From Comamonas sp. (GTDB taxonomy: Bacteria > Pseudomonadota > Gammaproteobacteria > Burkholderiales > Burkholderiaceae_C): a stretch of DNA of 64,000 bases. A model generated the notes under the pieces. It ran no database searches. It was not told the origin of the DNA and saw nothing but the letters and a program-made list of their open reading frames with translations. Location of the stretch: positions 186,001-250,000 of the forward strand of contig JAQVCA010000004.1 in NCBI GenBank assembly GCA_028690035.1. The letters run 5' to 3'. Made by a program: the position numbers and the translations under genes. The stretch's first letter is position 1, and the number at the start of each line of letters is the position of its first letter. This document shows positions 9,141 through 17,239 of this stretch, in pieces.

Positions 9141-10109
9141 ATGATTCGCTGCTTTCCGTTTCTCAAGGAAAAGAGCACGGTATTTCAAGGCGCCCACCCG
9201 TTTGCGGTGTCGGAATACGTCAACGAGCATGTCGGCACCCATGGCTTGAGCCTGCGTTTGAACCTGGGCGGCACGGCCGCACTGGCGCACCGCAAGTTTG
9301 GCAACATCGACCTGTGTCGCCTGGCGTATGGCAGCCAGGCGCGCGTGGTTTCCGATCGCCTGCACGACATTTACCACCTGCAGTTCATCCTGCGCGGGCA
9401 GTGCCGCTATGAGCTGGGCCACAGCAGCATCACCTTGCAACCGGGGCAGTTGCTGCTCATCAATCCCGACGATCCCATCGATTTGACCTACTCGGTCGAT
9501 TGCGAAAAATTCATCCTGCGCCTGCCCACCTATCTGCTGCACAACACCTGCGCCGAGCACCAGTGGCAGCAACCGCAAGGCGGCATCCGCTTCAAGCCAG
9601 TGCCTTATCGGGTGGAAGACCTGGAAAGCCTGCTCTACCTGCTCAATCTGGTGTGCCAAGAGGCTGAGTCCGACCTGCTGCAGCCCCAGCTGCTGAACCA
9701 CTACAGCCGCGTCATCGTCACCAAGCTGATGACCATGCTGGACCACAACGTCTCGCTGGAGCAGCCCACGCTGATCGATGTCTCATTCGAGCGCTTGGTG
9801 CATTACATCGAAGAGAACATTAAAAACGACCTGTGCGTGAAAAAACTGGCGCACCAAGCGCACATGAGCACGCGCTCCATTTACCACCTGTTTGAAAAGC
9901 AGGCCAAGACCACGCCCAAGCATTTCATCCGGCAGAAAAAGCTGCAGGCTGTGCATAAGGTGCTGATGGATCCCAGCACGCAGGTGCCTAACATCACGGC
10001 GCTGGCGCTGGAGTACGGCTTCACCCACCTGGGACGCTTTGCCGAGGTGTACCGCGAAACCTTTGGCATGCTGCCCTCGGATGTGCTTAAGCGTCGCCAA
10101 GCACACTGA
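9141..10109 (+). CDS. benR: AraC-family activator, BenR/XylS type
   Basis: Transcriptional activator of benzoate catabolism. From the ATG at 9141 it has 322 residues, almost exactly the length of XylS, and it aligns from the first residues (LKEKSTVFQGAHPFAVSEYVN against the XylS/BenR N-terminus). The effector domain has GNIDLCRLAYG, YHLQFILRG, LLLINPDDPIDLTYS and CEKFILRLP. The AraC double helix-turn-helix lies at about residues 215-320, with ALALEYGFTHLGRFAEVYRE as the second motif. In-frame starts further upstream (TTG 9060, ATG 9072) would extend it without family support. Perfect BenR/XylS operator pairs are present 7 kb away between livK and benA, so that region is its likely target. Benzoate is the expected effector. 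Confidence 0.92.
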   Translation: MIRCFPFLKEKSTVFQGAHPFAVSEYVNEHVGTHGLSLRLNLGGTAALAHRKFGNIDLCRLAYGSQARVVSDRLHDIYHLQFILRGQCRYELGHSSITLQPGQLLLINPDDPIDLTYSVDCEKFILRLPTYLLHNTCAEHQWQQPQGGIRFKPVPYRVEDLESLLYLLNLVCQEAESDLLQPQLLNHYSRVIVTKLMTMLDHNVSLEQPTLIDVSFERLVHYIEENIKNDLCVKKLAHQAHMSTRSIYHLFEKQAKTTPKHFIRQKKLQAVHKVLMDPSTQVPNITALALEYGFTHLGRFAEVYRETFGMLPSDVLKRRQAH

Positions 10110-10141
10110 TCAGTACCAATACTGCAACACTGCAAAATACC

Positions 10142-10185
10142 GCCGCCCGTCATACCCCAAGAGGCATGACGGGCGGCAGTTTTTT
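10142..10185. terminator. Rho-independent terminator after benR-like gene
   Basis: A perfect 12-bp GC-rich stem (GCCGCCCGTCAT at 10142-10153 with its complement at 10166-10177) has a 12-base loop and is followed by six T residues. It lies between converging benR-like and benE genes and could stop plus-strand transcription; the minus-strand side lacks a long T run. Confidence 0.85.
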
Positions 10186-10211
10186 ACCGGGCAGCATGCG
10201 GTTTTTCAGCG

Positions 10212-11372
10212 TCAGCGTCGCTGTGGGCGCAGCAGAAAATGTGCTGCCAGGCCAATCACCACCCCCCAGAATGCCGAGCCCAGCCCCAGCCAGCTCATGC
10301 CCGAGGCGGTGGCGACAAAGGTGATGACAGCAGCCTCGCGCTGATCGGCCTCGCCCATGGCTCCGGCCAGGTTGGCGGCAATCGCTCCCAGCAGCGCCAG
10401 ACCGGCCAGCACGGCAATGAAGACCGAGGGCAGGGCGGCAAACAGTCCGATGATGGCGCCGCTAAAGCAGCCGCCTATTAGATAGAACAGGCCATTGGCG
10501 ATGCCGGCGATGTAGCGCTTGCCTGGGTCGTCGTGCGCCTCTTTACCGGTACACAGAGCGGCGGTGATGGCGGCAATCACGATGGTGATGCCCCCCACCA
10601 GCGCCACACCTAGCGATGCCAGGCTGGTGACGGCCACGATCGGCTTGGCTGGGGTGGGATAGCCCGCGCCGTGCAGGATGGCCATGCCGGGCAAAAACTG
10701 CCCGGTCAGGCTGACCAGTACCAGGGGCAGCGCCAGGCTCAGGATAGCCCCGCCATGCCACTGCGGCGCAATGAAGATCGGCCAAGTGGGTGATAGGTCG
10801 ATGCTGCCCAATGCCAGGCCGCCTGTGCTGACGGCGCTCAGTGCCACCCCGGTGAGCAGCACCAGCACCAGGAAATAGCGCGGAAAGAAACGCTTCCACA
10901 GCAGGTAGGCCAGCAACATGCCAAAGGTGAGCAGTGGCATGCTGGCCGCGGAGCGGAACGCCCCCACGCCAAACTGGAACAGGATGCCCGCCATCATGCC
11001 AAAGGCAATGCCCTTGGGAATGCGGCGCATCAGCCAGTCGAAACTACCCGACAGCCCAATAACCAGCAAGATGAGCGCCGCCACCAGATAGGCCCCCACC
11101 GCTTGGTTCAGGGTGACGTCCGGAAACAGCGTAATGAGCAGCGCCGTGCCCGGGGCCGACCAGGCGGTGATCACCGGCACGCGCAGCCACCAGCTCAGCA
11201 CGATGCCTGAGATGGCTGCGCCCATCGAGATGCCCCAGACCCAGGAAGCCATCATCGCAGGCGAGACCCCGGCCGATTGCCCCGCCTGGAAGAAGATCAA
11301 TAGCGGCCCGGAGTAGGAGATCAAAACGGCCAGAAAACCCGCTGTCAGTGCCGACACCGAGACGTCGCGCAT
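10212..11372 (-). CDS. benE: BenE-family benzoate/proton symporter
   Basis: Inner-membrane transporter of about 386 residues, hydrophobic almost throughout, with about 11-12 predicted membrane helices. It has BenE family features: ITAWSAPGTALL near residues 65-80, GIAFGMMAGILFQFGVGAF, PALPLVLVSLTGQFLPGMAILHGAGYP-like core and the CTGKEAHDDP loop. The ATG at 11372 is used here; a GTG at 11390, one base after the upstream stop, is an equally possible translationally coupled start. It is the last gene of a minus-strand run beginning at livK, so the strain encodes two unrelated benzoate-type uptake systems in one transcription unit. Substrate specificity is inferred from family and context. Confidence 0.88.
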   Translation of the reverse strand: MRDVSVSALTAGFLAVLISYSGPLLIFFQAGQSAGVSPAMMASWVWGISMGAAISGIVLSWWLRVPVITAWSAPGTALLITLFPDVTLNQAVGAYLVAALILLVIGLSGSFDWLMRRIPKGIAFGMMAGILFQFGVGAFRSAASMPLLTFGMLLAYLLWKRFFPRYFLVLVLLTGVALSAVSTGGLALGSIDLSPTWPIFIAPQWHGGAILSLALPLVLVSLTGQFLPGMAILHGAGYPTPAKPIVAVTSLASLGVALVGGITIVIAAITAALCTGKEAHDDPGKRYIAGIANGLFYLIGGCFSGAIIGLFAALPSVFIAVLAGLALLGAIAANLAGAMGEADQREAAVITFVATASGMSWLGLGSAFWGVVIGLAAHFLLRPQRR

Positions 11373-11391
11373 CCAGGATGGGGTTGCCACG

Positions 11392-11838
11392 TCAGGCACC
11401 TGCCGATTTGCGCCGCAGCACCAGAGGGCGCCCGCCGTGGCTGCGCTGCACCAGCCAGGCCGCCAGGGACGAGTCCAGGTGCTGCACGTGGCCGGGGAAC
11501 CAATCCTGTAGTGCCAGCGCCAGCTCGCGACACAGCGCCACATCGCCTTGCAGCAGGGCTTCGCGCACGGCATCGACCGAGGCCAGCACCTTGGCGTGCT
11601 CATCGATGTGGCAGTCGCCCGGTGGAAAGTTGCTGCTGCGCATCCATTCGTCTTCTTCGCCAAAGTGCGCACGCGCATGCGCGGCAAAGGCGTCCAGCGC
11701 GGGCAGCAGTTCGTCGTCGGGCGCTTGCAGCAGGCGTGTCACGCACTCGACAAACTCGCGGTGGGTGTCGTCCATGGTCGAATGCCCGACCAAGAACTCA
11801 TCGTTCCAGACGAAGGATGTGGGCACGGTTATATTCAC
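11392..11838 (-). CDS. Bacteriohemerythrin
   Basis: A 148-residue hemerythrin-type diiron O2-binding protein. Iron ligands are visible in order: His in VGHSTMDDTHREF, His and Glu in HARAHFGEEDEW, and the His pair in CHIDEHAKVL. There is no signal peptide or fused domain, so it is a free cytoplasmic protein. The start is a GTG at 11838 with AGGAG about 7 bases upstream; it overlaps the stop of the preceding HHE gene by GTGA, which indicates translational coupling. It lies between a second hemerythrin-fold gene and benE in the benzoate uptake operon. An O2 storage, delivery or sensing role for the O2-dependent benzoate pathway is inference. Confidence 0.85.
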   Translation of the reverse strand: MNITVPTSFVWNDEFLVGHSTMDDTHREFVECVTRLLQAPDDELLPALDAFAAHARAHFGEEDEWMRSSNFPPGDCHIDEHAKVLASVDAVREALLQGDVALCRELALALQDWFPGHVQHLDSSLAAWLVQRSHGGRPLVLRRKSAGA

Positions 11839-12419
11839 GAAGCAGCTCCTAGGCCCACTGGTGCGGGGGCCATGTTGACAATTTTGGAAAACAGCGCCTC
11901 GTACTCGCCGCGGCGCCCCTGCCAAGGATTGTCGTTCGCCGTGAAGGCTGCTTCAATGATTTTCCAGTCTTCTGGCAGCAGATGTTTGCGTGCCAGCGGA
12001 AACACCTCGTGCTCTTCGGTGTTCATGTGCTGCCACTCATCGGCCACGTAGTTGTTGAGCGCGGCAAAAAAACCGGCAAAGCCCGTATCGCCCACGGCCC
12101 GGTAGTTTTCCAGTGCCGCGCGCAGGGTGTGGATGCGCTGGTGGCCCGCCTGGTGCTCGGTTTCCAGCCGCACCAGGATGGGGTTGGCCTCTGCGGTGCG
12201 CAGGCGCAGGCGCGCAAACAGGTATTCGTTTTCCTTGGGGTGGTGCAGCTTTTCGGGCACCTCCTCCATGTAGCGAATCATGTCGGCGTAGAGACTGAAA
12301 TCGACCTTTATCCGCCCATCGCGAATGCCCATGGCAATGGTGCGCATACCGTTGAGCATGGCCGCCAGCGCACGGTGTTCCTCGTGAATGATGTCCAGCG
12401 CTTTGGCTTGGTGTTGCAT
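11835..12419 (-). CDS. Hemerythrin HHE cation-binding domain protein
   Basis: A 194-residue protein with the hemerythrin-like HHE four-helix fold. Candidate metal ligands are HEEHRAL near residue 12, KLHHPKENEYLF near residue 60, ETEHQAGHQRI near residue 87 and EEHEVFP near residue 137. The motifs are the HHE family type rather than the O2-carrier signature, so it may bind iron for redox, nitric-oxide or oxygen sensing. AGGAG precedes the ATG. It begins 27 bases after the livF stop and overlaps the bacteriohemerythrin gene by four bases. The two hemerythrin-fold genes are thus a coupled pair embedded in the aromatic uptake operon. Confidence 0.85.
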   Translation of the reverse strand: MQHQAKALDIIHEEHRALAAMLNGMRTIAMGIRDGRIKVDFSLYADMIRYMEEVPEKLHHPKENEYLFARLRLRTAEANPILVRLETEHQAGHQRIHTLRAALENYRAVGDTGFAGFFAALNNYVADEWQHMNTEEHEVFPLARKHLLPEDWKIIEAAFTANDNPWQGRRGEYEALFSKIVNMAPAPVGLGAAS

Positions 12420-12446
12420 GTGGATCTCCTTGGTCCGTCGTGCGGC

Positions 12447-13160
12447 TCAGACGCCCAGATGGGTTTGAATCAGGGTGGGGTCGCTTTGCACTTCGGCGCT
12501 GGTGCCGTCAAACACCACCTGGCCCTTCACCAGAATCATGGCCCGGTCGCAGATGCTGGTGACCGCGCCATGGTTTTTATCCACGATCACGGTGGCAATG
12601 CCGGTCTTGCGGATCTCTTTGATGATGCGCCAGATCTCCATGGCAATCAGCGGCGCCAGACCCTCGGTGGCCTCATCCAGAATCAGCAAATCGGGGTTGG
12701 TCATGAGCGCGCGGCCAATAGTGAGCATCTGCTGCTCGCCACCCGAGAGCTGCCAGCCACCGTTGTTGATGCGCTCGCCCAGACGCGGGAAAGTCTCCAT
12801 GACGCGGTCGAACGTCCACTCGCGCCGCCCATCGACACCGGCGCGTGCCGACATCTGCAGGTTTTCGCGCACCGTCAGGCTTTTGAAGATGCCGCGCCCT
12901 TCGGGCACATAGGCAATGCCTTGTTGGGCGATCTGGTAGGTGCGCGCCTTGCTGCGGTCATCGCCACGCACCAGCACGCGGCCATGGCGCGGACGCACCA
13001 CGCCCAGCATGCTCTTGATGAGCGTGGACTTGCCCATGCCGTTGCGCCCCATCAGGGCAATGCCCTCGCCTTCGCGGATATGGAAGTCGATGCCGTGCAG
13101 GATGTGGCTGGCACCGTAGTAGGTGTGGATTTCCTTGGCTTCAAGCAGCATGTTAGACAT
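12447..13160 (-). CDS. livF: Branched-chain-type ABC transporter ATPase LivF
   Basis: A 237-residue ATPase subunit of a LIV/HAAT-type importer. Walker A is GRNGMGKST at about residues 38-46, the Q-loop region is YVPEGRGIF, the signature is LSGGEQQM and Walker B with its following Glu is LLILDEATEGLAP. The end of the H-loop region reads VDKNHGAV rather than the common VEQN. The gene overlaps livG by 8 bases. Together with LivG it should energise the LivHM pore. Placement next to benABCD under shared BenR boxes suggests an aromatic acid such as benzoate as the cargo rather than leucine; this is inference, since LIV-type importers also serve amino acids and amides. Confidence 0.92.
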   Translation of the reverse strand: MSNMLLEAKEIHTYYGASHILHGIDFHIREGEGIALMGRNGMGKSTLIKSMLGVVRPRHGRVLVRGDDRSKARTYQIAQQGIAYVPEGRGIFKSLTVRENLQMSARAGVDGRREWTFDRVMETFPRLGERINNGGWQLSGGEQQMLTIGRALMTNPDLLILDEATEGLAPLIAMEIWRIIKEIRKTGIATVIVDKNHGAVTSICDRAMILVKGQVVFDGTSAEVQSDPTLIQTHLGV

Positions 13161-13929
13161 GGAAACTCTCCTCCGTCCCCAGATAGGCTTGTTGCACGGC
13201 CACGCTGGCCTTGATTTGTGCCGGTGGCCCGCATTCGAGCAACAGACCGTTGACCATTACGGTGATCATGTCGGCCACGGCAAACACGGCGTCCATGTCG
13301 TGCTCGACGAGCAAGATGCCGCGCGTCTGGCGCAGGCGTTTGAGCACTTCCACCATACTCGCCGATTCTTCCGAACCCATGCCTGCCAGCGGCTCATCGA
13401 GTAGCAGCACCTGCGCATCGGTGGCCAGCACCATAGCGATTTCCAGCTGACGCTGCTCGCCGTGGCTGAGCACACCCGACACCCAATCGACGCGTTTGCC
13501 CAGCCCCGCCTCTTCGATGCAGGCGCGTGCTTTTTCCAGCGCCCACTGCTGTTGCATGGCCTTGCTGAAAATGAGCCAGGGCTGCTGGCGGCGCGACTGC
13601 GCGGCCAGGCGCACGTTCTCTAGTACGGTGAACTGGGGGAAGATGTTGGTGCGCTGGTAGCTGCGCCCAATACCCACCTGCGAGCGCTGGGCGGCCGTCA
13701 GGTGCGTGATGTCCTTGCCCATGAACTCGATCTTGCCCTCGCTGGGGGGCAGGTCGCCCGAGAGCATGTTGATGCAGGTCGATTTGCCTGCCCCGTTGGG
13801 GCCCAGCAGCACATGGATCATGCCGCGCTCCAACGTCACATCCAGGTTCTGGTTGGCCACCAGACCGCCAAAGCGGCGCGTCAGTTTGGTCGCTTGCAGC
13901 AGCACCTCTTTGCTTGCGTTTGTGCTCAT
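13153..13929 (-). CDS. livG: Branched-chain-type ABC transporter ATPase LivG
   Basis: A 258-residue ATPase subunit. Walker A is LGPNGAGKST at about residues 42-51, the signature region is LSHGEQRQLEIAM (SHGEQ variant common in LivG), Walker B is VLLLDEPLAGM and the switch region is LVEHDMDAVF. The protein ends with a short C-terminal extension typical of LivG. Both flanks overlap: four bases (ATGA) with livM and eight bases with livF, so the ATPases and permeases are translationally coupled. It acts at the inner face of the membrane with LivF. Confidence 0.92.
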   Translation of the reverse strand: MSTNASKEVLLQATKLTRRFGGLVANQNLDVTLERGMIHVLLGPNGAGKSTCINMLSGDLPPSEGKIEFMGKDITHLTAAQRSQVGIGRSYQRTNIFPQFTVLENVRLAAQSRRQQPWLIFSKAMQQQWALEKARACIEEAGLGKRVDWVSGVLSHGEQRQLEIAMVLATDAQVLLLDEPLAGMGSEESASMVEVLKRLRQTRGILLVEHDMDAVFAVADMITVMVNGLLLECGPPAQIKASVAVQQAYLGTEESFHV

Positions 13930-14897
13930 TTGGCTTCTCCTCCCCCTTGCAGGGCACGCTGGATGCGGCCCGGCACACCGGCCAGACCACCGGGCAGGAA
14001 CAGCACCACACCCACAATCACGCCGCCCATCAGCAGCTGCCAGTATTTGGTCAGGTCGGCAAACACTTCGCGCATGGCTTCAAAAGCAAAGGCCCCGACC
14101 ATAGCGCCGCCCAGGTTGCCCATGCCGCCCAGAATCACCATCAGCAGCACGTTGCCCGACTCGTGCCAGGACAGCAGCTCCGGTGTGACAAAGCCCAGCA
14201 GCACGGCGTACAGAAAACCGGCCAACCCACCCAGCGCACCGGCCAGCGTGAACGCGCCCAGCTTGTAGCGGAAGGTGAAATAGCCCAGCGACTGCATGCG
14301 ATGTTCGTTGCTCTTGATGCCAACCAGCACCCGGCCAAAGGGCGATTGCAGCACGCGCCCCAGGAACAGATACACCAGCACCAGCGTGGCCAAAATGAAG
14401 TAGAACAAATGCACTTCATTGCTCAGGTCGAACGGCTCCCAGCCGAAGATGGACGCCGAGGGCTTGTTGTTCAGGTACATCCCGTCCGAGCCACCGCCCA
14501 GGGGCGTGTCGTGGAAAATGAAGTACGCCATCTGCGCAAAGGCCAGCGTCACCATGATGAAGTAGATGCCCTTGGTGCGCAGCACAAACAGGCCGATCAC
14601 CAGCGCAGCCAGCGCCGACACCGCGACCGAGGCGGGCAGCGCTAGCCACAGGTTGGCCGTTTCATAGCGCACGGTCAGCAGCGCGGCGGCGTAGGCCGCA
14701 ATGCCAAAGTAGGCGGCGTGGCCAAAGCTGACCAGGCCGGTAAAGCCCACCAGCAGGTCCAGACTCATGGCAAAGATGGCCATGATCAGCACCTTGGCGA
14801 TGATCTCGATATAGAACGACTCGCCCGACAGCGGCACGCAGGCAATGGCGGCCAAGGCGATCAGTTTGACGATCAGGGAAGCGTATGTGTTGTTCAT
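13926..14897 (-). CDS. livM: Branched-chain-type ABC transporter permease LivM
   Basis: A 323-residue inner-membrane permease with about 8-10 hydrophobic segments. Family landmarks are SLDLLVGFTGLVSFGHAAYFGIAAY near residues 43-67, the RTKGIYFIMVTLAFAQM segment, GRVLVGIKSNEHRMQSLGY and the EAA-like loop. The start is an ATG four bases after the livH stop. It pairs with LivH to form the pore. The last four bases overlap livG. Confidence 0.92.
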   Translation of the reverse strand: MNNTYASLIVKLIALAAIACVPLSGESFYIEIIAKVLIMAIFAMSLDLLVGFTGLVSFGHAAYFGIAAYAAALLTVRYETANLWLALPASVAVSALAALVIGLFVLRTKGIYFIMVTLAFAQMAYFIFHDTPLGGGSDGMYLNNKPSASIFGWEPFDLSNEVHLFYFILATLVLVYLFLGRVLQSPFGRVLVGIKSNEHRMQSLGYFTFRYKLGAFTLAGALGGLAGFLYAVLLGFVTPELLSWHESGNVLLMVILGGMGNLGGAMVGAFAFEAMREVFADLTKYWQLLMGGVIVGVVLFLPGGLAGVPGRIQRALQGGGEAK

Positions 14898-14901
14898 GGC
14901 G

Positions 14902-15768
14902 TCAAGCTTTCTTCAGGATGCCTTCGGGGCGCCAGAGCAGTACCACGGCCATCACCACATAGACCACGATGCCCGACAGCTCGGGAATCAGCACCTTGCC
15001 GAAGGTGTCGGCAAAACCCACGATCAACGCCGCCACCAGCGCGCCCCAGACCGAACCGATGCCGCCGATGACCACGATCACGAACGAAATGATCAGCACA
15101 TGGCTGCCCATGTTGGGGAACACCGAAGAAATGGGCGCCGCCAGCATGCCCGCCAGCGCGGCCATGGCCACGCCCAGGGCAAACACCACACGGTAGATCA
15201 TGTCGATGTTGATGCCCAGCGACTCGACCATGCCGCGGTCGTCGTTGCCCGCGCGGATCATCATCCCCAGGCGCGTGCGCTGGATCAGGTAGTACAGCGC
15301 CACGGCCAGCACGATGCACACCGCCGAAATGGCCAGGCGATAGACCGGGTAGCTCATCACCTCGGTCAACTGGATCGATGCGTCCAGAAAGGCCGGAATC
15401 GGCACCCCATGCACGTTGTCGCCCACCAGCAGCGCGCGCAACTGTTCAAAAATCAGGATCAGCCCGTAGGTCAGCAGCACCTGCTCCAGGTGGTCGCGCT
15501 TGTACAGGTGAGAAAACAGCGCCCATTCCAGGAAAGCGCCAAAAAGCAAAGCCAGCGGTATGCCCAGCACCACCGCCAGCACCAGACTGCCTGTGGCGCT
15601 GGTGAGTACAAAAGCCAGATAGGCGCCGATCATGTAGAAGCTACCGTGCGCCAGATTGATGATCCCCATGATGCCAAACACCAGCGTCAGCCCGCTTGCC
15701 ACCAGGAAAAGGAGCAAACCGTACTGCAGCGAGTTCAGCGTCTGGATCAGGAAGTTTGCGAAATCCAT
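14902..15768 (-). CDS. livH: Branched-chain-type ABC transporter permease LivH
   Basis: A 288-residue inner-membrane permease with about 8 predicted helices. Landmarks are the N-terminal LNSLQYGLLLFLVASGLTLVFGIMGIINLAHGSFYMIGAY segment, the RAGNDDRGMVESLGINIDMIYRVVFALG loop and the C-terminal GTFGKVLIPELSG-like region. It is separated from livK by 83 bases holding a GC-rich hairpin, and its stop is four bases from the livM start. It forms the pore together with LivM. Confidence 0.92.
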   Translation of the reverse strand: MDFANFLIQTLNSLQYGLLLFLVASGLTLVFGIMGIINLAHGSFYMIGAYLAFVLTSATGSLVLAVVLGIPLALLFGAFLEWALFSHLYKRDHLEQVLLTYGLILIFEQLRALLVGDNVHGVPIPAFLDASIQLTEVMSYPVYRLAISAVCIVLAVALYYLIQRTRLGMMIRAGNDDRGMVESLGINIDMIYRVVFALGVAMAALAGMLAAPISSVFPNMGSHVLIISFVIVVIGGIGSVWGALVAALIVGFADTFGKVLIPELSGIVVYVVMAVVLLWRPEGILKKA

Positions 15769-15780
15769 GACTATCCCCCG

Positions 15781-15804
15781 CCCGGCAGGACAGCGCCTGC
15801 CGGG
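15781..15804. other. Intercistronic hairpin between livK and livH
   Basis: A perfect 9-bp inverted repeat, CCCGGCAGG (15781-15789) and its complement (15796-15804), with a 6-base loop. It has no T run on the minus strand, so it does not look like a full terminator. It may protect livK mRNA or reduce read-through, giving more binding protein than permease, a common arrangement in ABC operons. Confidence 0.6.
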
Positions 15805-15851
15805 ACGACAAAAACTTTAGGTATTAAAGGTGTGGAGAGAAAGCCAGTGGC

Positions 15852-17021
15852 TTACAGCTTGCAGCCGCGTGCCGGGTCTTCCAGCTTGGGCGACACCACT
15901 TCTAGCATGATGTTGCCGCCGCTCTTGACCTGGCGCATGTAGATGTCCTGCACCGGGTTGTGTGCGCGCGACAGGGTGAACTTGCCGCGTGGGCTGTCGA
16001 TGGTGGCCGACTCCATGCCCTTGATGACCTCTTCCTTCTTGGTCGGGTCGCCACCGGCGGCGCGCAGGCCCGCTGCATACATCTGCGCCGCGTCGTAGCC
16101 CTGCATGGCGTACACGTCGGGCTGGATCTTGTGGTTGGTGACGTATTTGGCGCGGAAGGCCACATCCTTGGGATTGGTCAGGCCGTCGGCATAGTGCAGC
16201 GTGGTCAGCAAGCCTTCGCCAGCGGTGCCCATCGCGTCCAGGTTGCCATCGGTCAGGAAGCCGGGGCCATACAGCGGGATGCTGCTCTTGAGGCCTGCAG
16301 CTGCGTAATCGCTGACAAACTTGGCCGCGCCTGCGCCCGCAAAGAAGACAAACACCGCATCGGGCTTGAGCGAGGCAATCTCGGTCAGGAAGGGCTGGAA
16401 CTCCACGTTCGGGAAGGGCAGGGTCATTTCCTTAACCACCTTGCCGCCGCCTTTTTCAAACGCTTCCTTGAAGCCGGCCACCGACTCTTCGCCGAAGGAA
16501 TACTTCCAGGTCACGGTGGCGATGTTCTTCAGCCCCTTCTTGGCCAGTGCCTCGCCCATGGCGTAGGACGGCTGCCAGGCCGAGAACGACGAGCGGAAGA
16601 TGTACGGCGAGCACAGCGAGCCGGTCAGATCGTTGGCGCCCGCATTGGAGACGATCATGATCGTCTTGCTGTCGCGTGCCACCTTGGCCATGGCCATCGC
16701 CACACCCGAGTGGGCGGTGCCGATCAGCACGTCCACCTTCTCGCGCGACACCAGCTTGCGCGCATTCTCGGTGGCCTTGGCCGGGTTGGACTCATCGTCC
16801 ACCACGGCGTACTCCACCTCGCGGCCACCCAGCTTGCCGCCGTTTTCTTCCACGTACTGCTTGAAGCCATTGGTCATGGCGGTGCCCAGCGCGGCGTAGG
16901 TGCCGGTGTAGGGCATCATCAGGCCGACTTTGATCTTGTCGCCTGAGGCATGGGCGCCCCCGGCCAAGCAAGCCAAGGACAGGGTCGTCAATAGCGCAGT
17001 GGTCTTCAGTTTGAATGCCAT
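15852..17021 (-). CDS. livK: Periplasmic substrate-binding protein of LIV-type ABC importer
   Basis: A 389-residue type I periplasmic binding protein. A signal peptide is evident (basic start, hydrophobic core, cleavage near AGGAHA-SGD at about residue 26). The mature part begins with KIKVGLMMPYTGTYAALG, the usual LivK start, followed by NGFKQYVEENGGKLGG, VVDDESNPAKATENARKLV and the lobe-crossing VSNAGANDLTG. Known binding proteins of this subfamily carry amino acids, amides, urea or aromatic acids. AAGGAG lies 7 bases before the ATG. The gene is the first of its operon and is transcribed divergently from benA with paired BenR-type boxes aimed at it, so an aromatic acid ligand is the best guess. 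Confidence 0.9.
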   Translation of the reverse strand: MAFKLKTTALLTTLSLACLAGGAHASGDKIKVGLMMPYTGTYAALGTAMTNGFKQYVEENGGKLGGREVEYAVVDDESNPAKATENARKLVSREKVDVLIGTAHSGVAMAMAKVARDSKTIMIVSNAGANDLTGSLCSPYIFRSSFSAWQPSYAMGEALAKKGLKNIATVTWKYSFGEESVAGFKEAFEKGGGKVVKEMTLPFPNVEFQPFLTEIASLKPDAVFVFFAGAGAAKFVSDYAAAGLKSSIPLYGPGFLTDGNLDAMGTAGEGLLTTLHYADGLTNPKDVAFRAKYVTNHKIQPDVYAMQGYDAAQMYAAGLRAAGGDPTKKEEVIKGMESATIDSPRGKFTLSRAHNPVQDIYMRQVKSGGNIMLEVVSPKLEDPARGCKL

Positions 17022-17059
17022 GGGTGTTGTCTCCTTGAGTAATTTGAAGTAGGCAGCGT

Positions 17060-17065
17060 AGGTTA
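17060..17065 (-). promoter_or_regulatory. Candidate -10 element of livK promoter
   Basis: Reading the minus strand, TAACCT lies 22 bases after the proximal BenR box and about 39 bases upstream of the livK start. This is the same geometry as on the benA side within one base. The match to the sigma70 consensus is weak, as is usual for XylS-family promoters. Confidence 0.5.
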
Positions 17066-17087
17066 GGGGCTAGCCGCCCAGACCGAA

Positions 17088-17124
17088 TATCCATTTCCTG
17101 CACGATCCGTATCCACTTCATGCA
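17088..17124 (-). promoter_or_regulatory. Paired BenR/XylS boxes directed at livK
   Basis: Two perfect matches to the known XylS-family half-site TGCA-N6-GGNTA are read on the minus strand. The distal one is at 17124-17110 (TGCATGAAGTGGATA) and the proximal one at 17102-17088 (TGCAGGAAATGGATA). They are direct repeats with a 22-base period. Orientation and position upstream of livK predict activation of the liv-hemerythrin-benE operon by the BenR-type regulator. Confidence 0.82.
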
Positions 17125-17137
17125 AAACCACAATTTC

Positions 17138-17174
17138 TGCACAGAACGGATATGTATCGTGCAGAAAACGGATA
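17138..17174 (+). promoter_or_regulatory. Paired BenR/XylS boxes directed at benA
   Basis: Two perfect TGCA-N6-GGNTA half-sites lie on the plus strand: 17138-17152 (TGCACAGAACGGATA) and 17160-17174 (TGCAGAAAACGGATA), with a 22-base period. This closely resembles the XylS operator of the TOL Pm promoter. Together with the mirror pair at 17088-17124 it forms a symmetrical divergent control region. Confidence 0.85.
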
Positions 17175-17195
17175 TTTCGACACTTTTACCGCACC

Positions 17196-17201
17196 TAACA
17201 T
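17196..17201 (+). promoter_or_regulatory. Candidate -10 element of benA promoter
   Basis: TAACAT begins 21 bases after the proximal BenR box, the same distance as the -10 element in the TOL Pm promoter. The predicted transcript would begin near 17208, leaving a leader of about 32 bases before the benA ATG. Confidence 0.6.
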
Positions 17202-17239
17202 GGCCGCTCCATTCCACCAAAAACCAGGAGACCGTGACC

